DNA of 64,000 nt from Mucilaginibacter sabulilitoris (GTDB lineage: Bacteria; Bacteroidota; Bacteroidia; Sphingobacteriales; Sphingobacteriaceae). Shown piece by piece: positions 18,688-26,441 of this stretch; position 1 is the stretch's first letter; every line of letters starts with the position of its first letter. Made by a program: the position numbers and the translations under genes. Where the stretch lies: assembly GCF_034262375.1 (NCBI RefSeq), contig NZ_CP139558.1, forward strand, positions 3,658,001 through 3,722,000, in the 5' to 3' direction. The notes under the pieces were generated by a model, which was given only the letters and a program-made list of their open reading frames with translations, ran no database searches and was not told where the DNA came from.

Positions 18688-19227
18688 ATGAGTAACCAGG
18701 AACCAAAGTCATCAGGAGACTTTTTTTATTTGGCCAAGCAAAAAATCCAGGAAAACAAACTGGACGAGGCAAGACTTTTTGCACAGCGGGCAATCGCGTT
18801 AAGTCAAACGGAAAAGAATGAACCGGGCCGGGCCATGAACTTAAGTTTGCTGGGAGAGATCGAGGCCTGGTCAAAACACTACGAAAGCGCGTTCCATTAT
18901 TTCGACCAGGCGATTATCGTCTTTACCACGCTTGGAGAAATCAGGGATGCCGGGATCACCCGGCACCAGTATGCCAAATTCCGGTATATCAGCGGTCAGA
19001 TCCCGGAAGCAGGTGAGCTGTTCCTGGCCTCGGCGCAAAGTTTTGAACAAATCAATGACCAGGCAACTTTGAAACTTGTCGTAAACAGCTTTGATACTTT
19101 TGTCCGGGAACTGGGTGAAAACGATGCTATTTATATCACCCAAAATACCTTGATGGGGTTTATCAAGCTAGGTTCAAAAGGTGCGAGGGAGGTGTTGATG
19201 AATATTTTAAACAAAATGAGCAAATAA
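18688..19227 (+). CDS. TPR-repeat protein of the CHAT operon
   Basis: The 179-residue product is almost entirely helical. It carries tetratricopeptide-like units, for example residues 10-45 (YLAKQKIQENKLDEARLFAQ), 50-85 (LSLLGEIEAWSKHYESAFHY) and 90-125. No signal peptide or membrane helix. It starts 11 bp after the CHAT-STAND stop and ends 14 bp before the next start, so co-translation is likely. It is probably an adaptor or sensor that binds the protease or the membrane protein; the partner is inferred from gene order. Confidence 0.85.
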   Translation: MSNQEPKSSGDFFYLAKQKIQENKLDEARLFAQRAIALSQTEKNEPGRAMNLSLLGEIEAWSKHYESAFHYFDQAIIVFTTLGEIRDAGITRHQYAKFRYISGQIPEAGELFLASAQSFEQINDQATLKLVVNSFDTFVRELGENDAIYITQNTLMGFIKLGSKGAREVLMNILNKMSK

Positions 19228-19241
19228 CAATTGTCAATCAA

Positions 19242-19736
19242 ATGGGCGTACCTCAGAAAAAATTAGCAGTCAGTCAATTAAGCCCGGATCAAGCCGAGCT
19301 ATTGTTGCGGAAAGTATTGAAAAGCACGGCGCTTTACCAGGTTAGCGATCAAACCAGACCCGCCCCCTCAAAACAGCTGTTCGAGGACCTGCTCCGCCAC
19401 TACGCTCCGCCGTCTGGATCCACTGAACAAGCAAGCGATGAAGATTTAGGTATTGCCAAGCAAGCCCTGATGGTTTTAGCGGCTGATGACGCCTTTGAAG
19501 ATTACGTAATAAACCCCGAACGGTACGCCGGGGAAGAAAAACCAACGTCCTTTAGTATTGACCCCGTATCCATATTAAGTTTGACAACGCTGGCGATGGT
19601 GGTTTTAAGCACCTACCTGAATATCAAAAAAGACAAAGATGGCTGGAGCTTTGAGTTAAAGATCACGCCCTTGAGTGACAAATTGAAAAAAGAATTATTC
19701 AGCCTTATCAAGAAAATCACTTCCGGGCTTTCCTAA
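19242..19736 (+). CDS. Small single-pass membrane protein of the CHAT operon, unknown family
   Basis: No family is recognised for this 164-residue protein. Residues 1-105 are polar and helical, with a conserved-looking start (LSPDQAELLLRKVLKSTALY). One hydrophobic helix lies at about 111-128 (VSILSLTTLAMVVLSTYL). A charged tail of about 35 residues follows (SDKLKKELFSLIKKITSG), predicted amphipathic. As the third gene of a CHAT-STAND/TPR operon it could be the membrane-acting effector, an anchor, or the protease substrate. All three are inferences from context. Confidence 0.8.
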   Translation: MGVPQKKLAVSQLSPDQAELLLRKVLKSTALYQVSDQTRPAPSKQLFEDLLRHYAPPSGSTEQASDEDLGIAKQALMVLAADDAFEDYVINPERYAGEEKPTSFSIDPVSILSLTTLAMVVLSTYLNIKKDKDGWSFELKITPLSDKLKKELFSLIKKITSGLS

Positions 19737-19818
19737 CCGGTGAACAAGTTGTTTTTACTGGTTTTTCTGAGTAGAGACCGCTGCGCGATTACAGGCAAGT
19801 TGATGATCGTCATGATCG

Positions 19819-20184
19819 TCATGATCGTCTTGGGCGTTTCTTTTTTGGGGGTTCCTGCAGGCCCCCACGCGCCGCGAAATGCTGACTACGTGGTAATGGC
19901 TTCTGAAAAGGGCCCTTCGCCGCTTCCTTTCCGGTCGTTTTTTTATCATCAGCGATACGGACACTAATTTTGCGATCATCGATTTCCACGCCATCCATTG
20001 CCGCAATCGCCCGGTCAGCACCGGACTGGTCCATCATGGTTATAAAACCATAACCCTTACTGACACCGCTCTCTTTGTCTGTGACAATCGTTACGGTATT
20101 GACAATACCATACACACTGAACATTTCGACTAGTTCAATCTCTTCCATATCCTTTGGAAACCCAACGATAAATAGTTTTGCCAT
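19819..20184 (-). CDS. RRM-domain RNA-binding protein
   Basis: From ATG at 20184 the protein has 121 residues. Residues 1-80 form one RNA recognition motif, with RNP2 (KLFIVGF) and RNP1 (KGYGFITM). A basic low-complexity tail follows, ending PPKKKRPRRS. Small single-RRM proteins of this kind are common in Bacteroidota and bind RNA, often under stress or growth control. An upstream in-frame start at 20220 would add 12 residues not typical of the family. The last codons and stop fall inside a 9-bp tandem repeat. Confidence 0.88.
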   Translation of the reverse strand: MAKLFIVGFPKDMEEIELVEMFSVYGIVNTVTIVTDKESGVSKGYGFITMMDQSGADRAIAAMDGVEIDDRKISVRIADDKKTTGKEAAKGPFQKPLPRSQHFAARGGLQEPPKKKRPRRS

Positions 20185-20269
20185 AACGCCTACAAATATA
20201 TCGATTACTTTATGATACAACGTTCTTCATCAGAACAATAGCTTCATCAGCCTTGTTTTCTCATTGCCG

Positions 20270-20536
20270 CTAACAGAGCGAATCGGAAATAAACTCCAAA
20301 CGGGAAATCGCTTTTTTGCTGACACAAAACGCTGAGACAGGCTGATAATTTTTTGATGCTGATAAAAGAGCTGCTCGTCTCCATCCAAAACAGGGATACT
20401 GCCGGCTGTAGCCGAATAGCTTATCAATTTGCTTTACGGTAACTTGGTGTTTCGTGACAACAGCAGAATCGATCTGTAGCGAACGGCTTTTTGCCTCGGG
20501 ATTATGATTTTTAGTATTGGAAGACGCTATCTTCAT
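20270..20536 (-). pseudogene. S10 serine carboxypeptidase-like N-terminal remnant
   Basis: The frame from ATG 20536 contains IDSAVVTKHQVTVK, and a second frame continues with SYSATAGSIPVLDGD. Joined, they match the start of secreted S10-type peptidases (xVTxHQVTIKGxxxxYxATAGxxPVxD). The signal peptide, the whole catalytic core and the reading frame are lost. The two overlapping frames beyond this point show no further homology, so this is a short relic. Confidence 0.5.
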
Positions 20537-20618
20537 AAGCTTCGGCCTATGCAATAAGAAATAAGAAAAAACAGATACAAGGATACCGAAAATGCTTTAA
20601 AATGGTTTTTCTTGTTGG

Positions 20619-21431
20619 TTAACGATCGGTGTTCGGTAACTGTTTGATCTCTATATTCCTGAAATCGACAGGCTGCCCTTCACTTTGCAAAGCGATAAAG
20701 CCGGCGCTTAATAATTTTCCATCCTGTTTGTACTTAGGATCGTAACCATGCGCTACGCCGCCCCCAACGGTGGGCCTGGAATATTGCAGCACGGTATCGC
20801 CGTTGATGATATGTGTAATTAATTTGTTGCCCTGAACGATCAGTTCCCCCTTTACCCACTGCTCGCCGTCGTAAGTTTTTGAAGAGGAGCTGATACAATG
20901 ATCAGGCGAAATGATTCCTTTGTAGACAACATCAGTGCCCGGTGAGCACATATTTCCCGTTGGTCTCAGCTTTCCGTCACCAAAGCCGCCTAATAACTGC
21001 ATTTCTATCGAGATGGGCCAGTCCTGATCTTTGAGCATGGTCCGTGGATCCTGTGAATGAAACATGACGCCGCTATTAAGAAGGGTGTAATCCGGCGCCC
21101 CTTTTTGCTGCTTACCAACAAAGCGGTACTCAAATCGCAGATGATAGTAAGAAAACGGTGTTTTGTAATACAGGTGACCAAACTGATCGTTGAAATCGCC
21201 ATATTGGTCATAGCTGATTTTGATCATGCCATTTTCCACCCGAAAAGTATTTCCAAAATTTTCGCCAACCAGGTGATGATTGATCTTGACAAACCAATCG
21301 TTAAGGTCATGGCCATTAAATAACTTCTTCCAGCCGTTATGGGCATCGCTGGCGCCGGCCGGTTTTTTTACACCGGTAAAGTCCAATAGGGCGAGGCAGG
21401 AAAATAAAAAAAGACAGGATGTTTTTTTCAT
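20619..21431 (-). CDS. Secreted DUF1080 (3-keto-disaccharide hydrolase-like) protein
   Basis: This 270-residue protein has a signal peptide (about 1-22) and a concanavalin-like jelly-roll domain. The family features are GWKKLFNGHDLNDWFVK, FRVENGMIKI, YYHLRFEYRF, NSGVMFH and the C-terminal FIALQSEGQPVDFRNIEI. DUF1080 proteins are periplasmic and several hydrolyse or bind modified (3-keto) glycosides. It stands alone between gene remnants. Substrate unknown. Confidence 0.9.
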   Translation of the reverse strand: MKKTSCLFLFSCLALLDFTGVKKPAGASDAHNGWKKLFNGHDLNDWFVKINHHLVGENFGNTFRVENGMIKISYDQYGDFNDQFGHLYYKTPFSYYHLRFEYRFVGKQQKGAPDYTLLNSGVMFHSQDPRTMLKDQDWPISIEMQLLGGFGDGKLRPTGNMCSPGTDVVYKGIISPDHCISSSSKTYDGEQWVKGELIVQGNKLITHIINGDTVLQYSRPTVGGGVAHGYDPKYKQDGKLLSAGFIALQSEGQPVDFRNIEIKQLPNTDR

Positions 21432-21729
21432 AAAGTGAAAGTGTTACGTATTTGTTTCCATAATCAAAAATAGTATAATTCAGTTCAAGATTTAGTGATA
21501 CATTCTTACCGGAAAATGGATATCATGTACTGGCCGACGCGCTACGGCTTATTTGCTTTAAGCTGCCAGTAAGGGGCTTTTAGTATCCATTAATGGTCGT
21601 TTTTCTGTCAACTGCCGAATCATAATCTTGAGCATAGTCCTTGTATACAACAGGGGAATCACAAATTGTTTTTGCTTGATTGTATAGCTTTCAGGAAAAC
21701 CGCTTTAAACAGTGTCGCTAAAGGATGTC

Positions 21730-22480
21730 GTATATGGAATTCAGCAACTTTACTTCGGTACCTTCAGAGATGTGTTTTATCCGTCTATCAGCAACGCCTG
21801 CCGTTATTGAATGTGTTTTCCCATATTTTCGGAATCTACCTCATTTTAACCATGGTTTTAATCTTTTTACCGGACAAAGGCAAGAAGGCTTCACAGCTAC
21901 TGGGTAGTGTTTTTATAGCATTGTCCTTGGTACCTATATCTCTTACGAACTTATCTCCGAACCTAATAAACTTTATCATCTGGGTTTATGGACTACTCCG
22001 CTTAAGGAACTTGCGCTTGCCGGCGGCGCATTTGTTGTAGCCTATTCATACGGTGTAGATCCGGCTCCGAAAAAGAGATTTCTGGAAAAACTCACCTCTT
22101 ATGGCAATTTATTTTTTCTGTAAACCATAACCAGCTATGGAATATCTCACATCATTTATGCGCCATATCTGTTCGGCACAGTTCCTAAATGGATCGCGAA
22201 CCATCTTTTTTGGGTCATGCTGACCGGAATAACGCTGACTGCCGGTGGTATTGCCATCATCCTGGGAATACGGATCCGAATTATTGCATTGCTGTTAGCG
22301 CTCAAGACATTCATTTGGGTTTTTCTGGTGCACGTTCCCAGCACCTGGTCAAAGGCCCTGGCAGCCGACAGGGGTAATCTGCTGGCAAGCACTTTCGTCT
22401 CTGGTCGCTCAGATTGGAAGAGTCGTTGCACGGCGAAAGACGAACCGCACTCGGTTGAACCAGTCTTCTTTTAATCTATC
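21730..22480 (+). pseudogene. DoxX-like membrane protein, multiply frameshifted
   Basis: Successive frames together give a DoxX-family integral membrane protein: FSHIFGIYLILTMVLIFLP, then LLGSVFIALSLVPI, then PLKELALAGGAFVVAYSYGV. A stop (22121-22123) and a further frame with HLFWVMLTGITLTAGGIAII and WVFLVHVPSTWSKAL follow. The order of helices is normal, but at least two frame changes and one stop interrupt it. Both ends are approximate. Confidence 0.65.
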
Positions 22481-22576
22481 CGGAAAGTGATCAGCAATCG
22501 TATAGTTCTTCGACCCGGAAAACCGCTGAATCCGGAACGGCGGCGGTATTTGATAACACCGGCCCAATATCGGTTG

Positions 22577-22607
22577 TTCGTCAAGTATTTCGCTTGCTTG
22601 ATGTAAA
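22577..22607 (+). promoter_or_regulatory. Conserved 31-bp element, copy 1
   Basis: The element begins TTCGTCAAGTATTT, has the dyad CAAG-N7-CTTG, and ends ATGTAAA. It recurs with 27 of 31 bases identical at 24223-24253. This copy lies 160 bp upstream of the TIGR03118-type gene. It is a shared regulator site or promoter; the factor is unknown. Confidence 0.5.
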
Positions 22608-22767
22608 TTTTTAAAAATACCAAAATAAGTTAGCTCTTTTTATCATCGTAATCCCCGTAAGAATGGAGATGCTCAGCATTGGTTCGTAAATAAACAGGCC
22701 ATTGCATACGCTCCTTATATACTATGAACGATAAGGGATGTGATTGAAAAATCTAATAACTATAAAT

Positions 22768-23883
22768 ATGAAAAAACAATTAATTATGAAGGCCTTGTTT
22801 AGAGCAGCGGCAATTGCATTAACACTTTCTTCCTGTAAAAAAGGGAATATGACGCCAATGACAACGGCGCAGTTTAACGTAAGCCAAACAAATTTAGTGG
22901 CAGACAAGGACGGATACAACGCTGTCAAAATCGACCCGGATCTTATTAATGCGTGGGGTTTGGCAGCCAATGAGGGAGGCATCGTTTGGGTGGCCTCGAA
23001 CCGTAAATCCCTAAGTACGATATACGATACTACAGGGCAAATACTAAGGCCGCCTGCGAATATCCCATCTGCTAACGGTAATCTGATGGGTAAGCCTACT
23101 GGTATGGTTTTTAACAGTTCGGCGGATTTTGGCGGAAATAAATTTATTTTTTCGGGCGAAGACGGTACCATTACTGCCTGGATAAGGGATGATAATGCAA
23201 CCGTGGTTGCCAACGGCATTCCTGGATCAGCGTATAAAGGTCTTGCACTTGCGACCAACGCGGGTGCTAACTTTTTGTATGCAGCTAATTTCAGGGTCGC
23301 CAGGATTGATGTATTTGACAAAGCATTCAAGAGCGTGACCACAAATGGGTTTAAAGATCCTAATATTCCAGCAGGGTTTGCACCTTTTAATATTCAGACC
23401 ATCGGTGGGATGTTATATGTAACATATGCTAAACTGGCCGGCCCCGATAATGAGGACGACAGTCCGGGCGCTGGTAACGGCTATGTCGATGTTTTTAAAC
23501 CTGATGGTACGCTGGTGAAGCGCTTTGCTTCGCAGGGGTCGCTTAATTCTCCATGGGGAATCACACATGCCCCTGCCGGTTTTGCCGCGACAACGGAGAC
23601 GATCCTCGTTGGCAATTTTGGCGATGGCAAGATCAATATATTTGATATGAATGGGGATTTCAAGGGCCAACTACAGGCAAATGGAAAAGCAATTTCCATT
23701 GAGGGCCTATGGGCGCTTGACTTTGTAAAAATGACCCCAACAGCTGGCAGTAACCTATACTTTACCGCTGGCCCCGGCGGCGAGGCACATGGACTTTTCG
23801 GATTTCTTAAAACAGCGATGGTCACTAATACAGGCAATAATAATGGTGACAATAATGGAGGTAGCGGACCTAACGGCTATTAA
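22768..23883 (+). CDS. TIGR03118-family lipoprotein
   Basis: From ATG 22768 the product has 371 residues. The lipobox-like ALTLSSC places the lipidated Cys at position 23. The body (FNVSQTNLVADKDGYNAVKI, DPDLINAWGLA, LMGKPTGMVFN, NLLASxGxLNSPWGI-like segments) is the beta-propeller-like TIGR03118 protein, a secreted family of unknown function. The C-terminus is a low-complexity GNNNGDNNGG tail. The upstream TTG at 22744 is less likely because it would bury the signal peptide. A conserved 31-bp element lies upstream. Confidence 0.85.
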   Translation: MKKQLIMKALFRAAAIALTLSSCKKGNMTPMTTAQFNVSQTNLVADKDGYNAVKIDPDLINAWGLAANEGGIVWVASNRKSLSTIYDTTGQILRPPANIPSANGNLMGKPTGMVFNSSADFGGNKFIFSGEDGTITAWIRDDNATVVANGIPGSAYKGLALATNAGANFLYAANFRVARIDVFDKAFKSVTTNGFKDPNIPAGFAPFNIQTIGGMLYVTYAKLAGPDNEDDSPGAGNGYVDVFKPDGTLVKRFASQGSLNSPWGITHAPAGFAATTETILVGNFGDGKINIFDMNGDFKGQLQANGKAISIEGLWALDFVKMTPTAGSNLYFTAGPGGEAHGLFGFLKTAMVTNTGNNNGDNNGGSGPNGY

Positions 23884-23999
23884 TGGGTTACCGGGGCGTC
23901 TCCATTGTGTGCTCCACTATCATTAAAGCAAGGCGCCCTGTATGTGCAGCCTTACCCTATTTTTAACGATGGCAGCGAACTTCCGGCAGTTTTGCCAGG

Positions 24000-24182
24000 A
24001 TGACGGCAACAGTAATTTGCCTTGCGGAGATGCGGGCTTTTTCTATATCATGGAGCTTGTTTGCAGTTTTACTTGCTATTATACTTTCTGCATTCCTAAT
24101 CGCTGCACAGGAGAAAGTCGCCATTCATATTAGGGAAAGGTTGGCGTTTAGCGATCAATCGCAGAAGCAATTTACATGGTAA
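24000..24182 (+). CDS. Doubtful small ORF with one hydrophobic helix
   Basis: The 60-residue frame contains a possible membrane helix (SLFAVLLAIILSAFLIAAQE) followed by a charged tail. No family is recognised and another frame overlaps it. It is listed only because the hydrophobic segment is well formed; chance is a fair alternative. Confidence 0.2.
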   Translation: MTATVICLAEMRAFSISWSLFAVLLAIILSAFLIAAQEKVAIHIRERLAFSDQSQKQFTW

Positions 24183-24222
24183 TACTTATTAATACTGATT
24201 GATAGCTGCAACTAAATCAATA

Positions 24223-24253
24223 TTCGTCAAGTATTTACCTTGTTTCATGTAAA
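24223..24253 (+). promoter_or_regulatory. Conserved 31-bp element, copy 2
   Basis: It begins TTCGTCAAGTATTT, has the same CAAG-N7-CTTG dyad as copy 1 and ends ATGTAAA. It sits 67 bp upstream of the metallophosphoesterase start, a normal position for an activator or promoter element. Confidence 0.5.
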
Positions 24254-24320
24254 ATAATATAACAGCGCGGATACTTTCTTTTTCTTCGTAGTGTATTCCA
24301 ATAAATAGTTAATAAATATT

Positions 24321-25322
24321 ATGAAAAAATACTTTCATCACGAACACGAACATATACACGATGCTGATAGCGACGGTATTGATAGGAGAGGTTTCTTAAA
24401 ATGTATGGCATGGGCAGGCACAGGTGTTCTTTGGATGATGTCAGGAGGCATTTTAAAATCATATGGCATGAGCCAAATGATTGATAAAACTACAGGCAAC
24501 CTCAAAAAAGGACTTATTATGCCACAATCTGATTTTAGCTTTGTACAGATCAGCGACAGCCACATCGGTTTTAATAAAGCCGCTAATCCCGATGTATTAA
24601 GTACGCTGCAAGCTACCATTGATAAAATCAATAATATGCCGTCGGCTCCGTTATTTGTGTTACACACAGGAGATCTTTCACACTTGGCTCAGGCCGAAGA
24701 GTTTGACGCGCTGGAGCAATCCTTAAAAAGTGTTAAAACTGAAAAAATATTTTACGTGCCCGGCGAACATGACGTAACAGATAATGGGAAGCTTTATTTG
24801 GAACGCTATGGCAAAGGCACAAAAGGTGACGGGTGGTATAGTTTCGACTCCAATGGCGTACATTTTATTGGGTTGGTAAATGTAACAAATCATGTTGACG
24901 GGGGGCTGGGCTATTTAGGTCCCGACCAGATCAAATGGCTTGAAAATGATTTAAAACCTCTGTCGTCAAGTACACCTATTGTTGTATTCGCACATATACC
25001 AATGTGGGCTATTTATCCGCAATGGGGATGGGGAACGGAGGATAGCGCCCAGGCTTTAATGCTGCTGAAACGTTTTGGATCGGTATCGGTACTAAACGGT
25101 CATATTCATCAAACCATTCAAAAGGTAGAGGGAAACATCACCTTCCACACCGCAAATTCAACTGCTTTTCCGCAACCTGCGCCCGGCGCGGCACCTTCGC
25201 CCGGACCGATGAAAGTTCCGGTAGGAAAACTTCGATCTATGCTTGGCTTAACCAGTGTAAATTATCAGGAGCATGACCATGCGCTCGCTATTACGGATAT
25301 ACCATTAATAAAACCCGAATAG
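24321..25322 (+). CDS. Exported calcineurin-like metallophosphoesterase
   Basis: The 333-residue product has a His-rich N-terminus (FHHEHEHIHDAD) and a Tat-like signal (DRRGFLKCMAWAGTG, 21-35). A metallophosphoesterase core follows, with the metal ligands DSH (79-81), GD (117-118), a GNHD variant written GEHD (148-151) and GHIH near residue 260. The E in GEHD replaces the usual Asn metal ligand. It should hydrolyse phosphoesters in the periplasm; substrate unknown. It leads a run with the YceI, cytochrome and LytSR genes, separated from YceI by a terminator-like hairpin. Confidence 0.9.
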   Translation: MKKYFHHEHEHIHDADSDGIDRRGFLKCMAWAGTGVLWMMSGGILKSYGMSQMIDKTTGNLKKGLIMPQSDFSFVQISDSHIGFNKAANPDVLSTLQATIDKINNMPSAPLFVLHTGDLSHLAQAEEFDALEQSLKSVKTEKIFYVPGEHDVTDNGKLYLERYGKGTKGDGWYSFDSNGVHFIGLVNVTNHVDGGLGYLGPDQIKWLENDLKPLSSSTPIVVFAHIPMWAIYPQWGWGTEDSAQALMLLKRFGSVSVLNGHIHQTIQKVEGNITFHTANSTAFPQPAPGAAPSPGPMKVPVGKLRSMLGLTSVNYQEHDHALAITDIPLIKPE

Positions 25323-25374
25323 TAAATGGATGAAGAAACTGTTGAGCTTGGTTAGTTCAATAGATTAGTAGGGT

Positions 25375-25398
25375 GGAGCCACCTTGGTCGGTGGCTCC
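25375..25398 (+). terminator. Hairpin terminator after the metallophosphoesterase gene
   Basis: GGAGCCACC and GGTGGCTCC form a 9-bp perfect stem with a 6-base loop, followed by TTATTTT. It lies between the metallophosphoesterase and YceI genes. Confidence 0.7.
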
Positions 25399-25421
25399 TT
25401 ATTTTAAAAAATTGAAAAAAT

Positions 25422-25958
25422 ATGAAAACAATAACATTCTTAGTGCTGCTTATGATAACAGGTGTAGCAGCCATGGCGCAATATAAACCCGCTGACAAAA
25501 AATCAAGGGTAGAGTTCACAATCGCTAATTTTGGTTTTGATGTAAAAGGATCTTTTACTGGGATACAGGGACTTATCAATTTTGATTCGCAAAATCCACA
25601 AAACAGCAGCATGGACATAACGGTTGACGCCAATACTATAAATACTGATAATTCCTTAAGAGATAAGCATCTAAAAAATGAATGGTATTTTGATGTTAAA
25701 AACTATCCGAACATTCATTTCTTATCTTCCAAAGTTACGGATGGCGGCAAATCAGGTAATTATGTGGTTACCGGAAAACTCACTATTAAAGGAAAATCAA
25801 AAGATATTTCAATCCCTTTTACCGCAGTACAGGATAATGAAGAATTTCTTTTTAAAGGATCATTTAAAATAAACAGGATAGATTTTGGAATTGGAGCAAC
25901 AAGTACAATTTCGAATGAACTGGAGGTATTGTTGAATATTTATACGGTCAAAGCCTGA
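25422..25958 (+). CDS. YceI-family periplasmic protein
   Basis: The 178-residue product has a signal peptide (about 1-20) and the YceI lipocalin-like fold: SRVEFTIANFGFDVKGSFTG, NTINTDNSLRDKHLKN, YPNIHF and VVTGKLTIKGKSK. YceI proteins bind isoprenoid-like lipids in the periplasm and are often linked to electron transport. The next gene, a cytochrome, fits that link. The ATG at 25422 gives a proper signal peptide. Confidence 0.93.
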   Translation: MKTITFLVLLMITGVAAMAQYKPADKKSRVEFTIANFGFDVKGSFTGIQGLINFDSQNPQNSSMDITVDANTINTDNSLRDKHLKNEWYFDVKNYPNIHFLSSKVTDGGKSGNYVVTGKLTIKGKSKDISIPFTAVQDNEEFLFKGSFKINRIDFGIGATSTISNELEVLLNIYTVKA

Positions 25959-26024
25959 GTTTTTGTAAAATACCTTCCCATAAAATCCTTTTTCTACTAA
26001 TTTATATTAACCATTTTAAGATCA

Positions 26025-26441
26025 ATGAAGATCAATAAAAAGTTGGGTGTTATTGTATGTATTTTAATTACAGTAACCATTGGTGTCGCTGCAACATCAC
26101 CTAAACCTATCATTACCCATTATACAAATTTGAAAGTATTACCGAAGGATATCTCCTCAAAAAATCTCCAGGAAATCATGGTAGATGATTTTCAGGATGG
26201 GTTAGGGGTTACCTGCAGTTTTTGCCATGCTAATTCAAAAGATGGTCACGGTCTTGATTTTGCCAGTGATGCCAAACCCGAAAAAGAGATTTCAAGGGCC
26301 ATGATGCGTATGACTATCGGGATCAATAAAAAATACTTTAAATTAAAACACCCATTGATAGGCAGCGGTGCACTTACGATAACCTGCAGTACCTGCCATA
26401 AAGGCGAAGCTTTTCCAGATGGTACCGGGGAACAGAAATAA
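26025..26441 (+). CDS. Di-haem c-type cytochrome
   Basis: This 138-residue protein has a signal/anchor (about 8-23) and two CxxCH haem sites, CSFCH (64-68) and CSTCH (121-125). The segment NLKVLPKDISSKNLQEIM before the first site resembles the reaction-centre-type cytochrome c (CytoC_RC) family found widely in non-phototrophic Bacteroidota. It probably carries electrons in the periplasm. Its stop codon directly abuts the earliest start of the sensor kinase, so the two are likely co-transcribed. Confidence 0.88.
   Translation: MKINKKLGVIVCILITVTIGVAATSPKPIITHYTNLKVLPKDISSKNLQEIMVDDFQDGLGVTCSFCHANSKDGHGLDFASDAKPEKEISRAMMRMTIGINKKYFKLKHPLIGSGALTITCSTCHKGEAFPDGTGEQK

Larger units (their letters stand above)
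23884..24320. other. 437-bp intergenic region
   Basis: It holds the second copy of the 31-bp element (24223-24253) and one weak ORF (24000-24182). Nothing else is recognised. Confidence 0.5.

Noticed and set aside
19740..19967. 75-codon plus-strand frame with a hydrophobic start, after the CHAT operon
   Set aside because: It overlaps the RRM gene on the other strand, and its 'MIVMIVMIV' is the 9-bp repeat; not a fourth operon gene.
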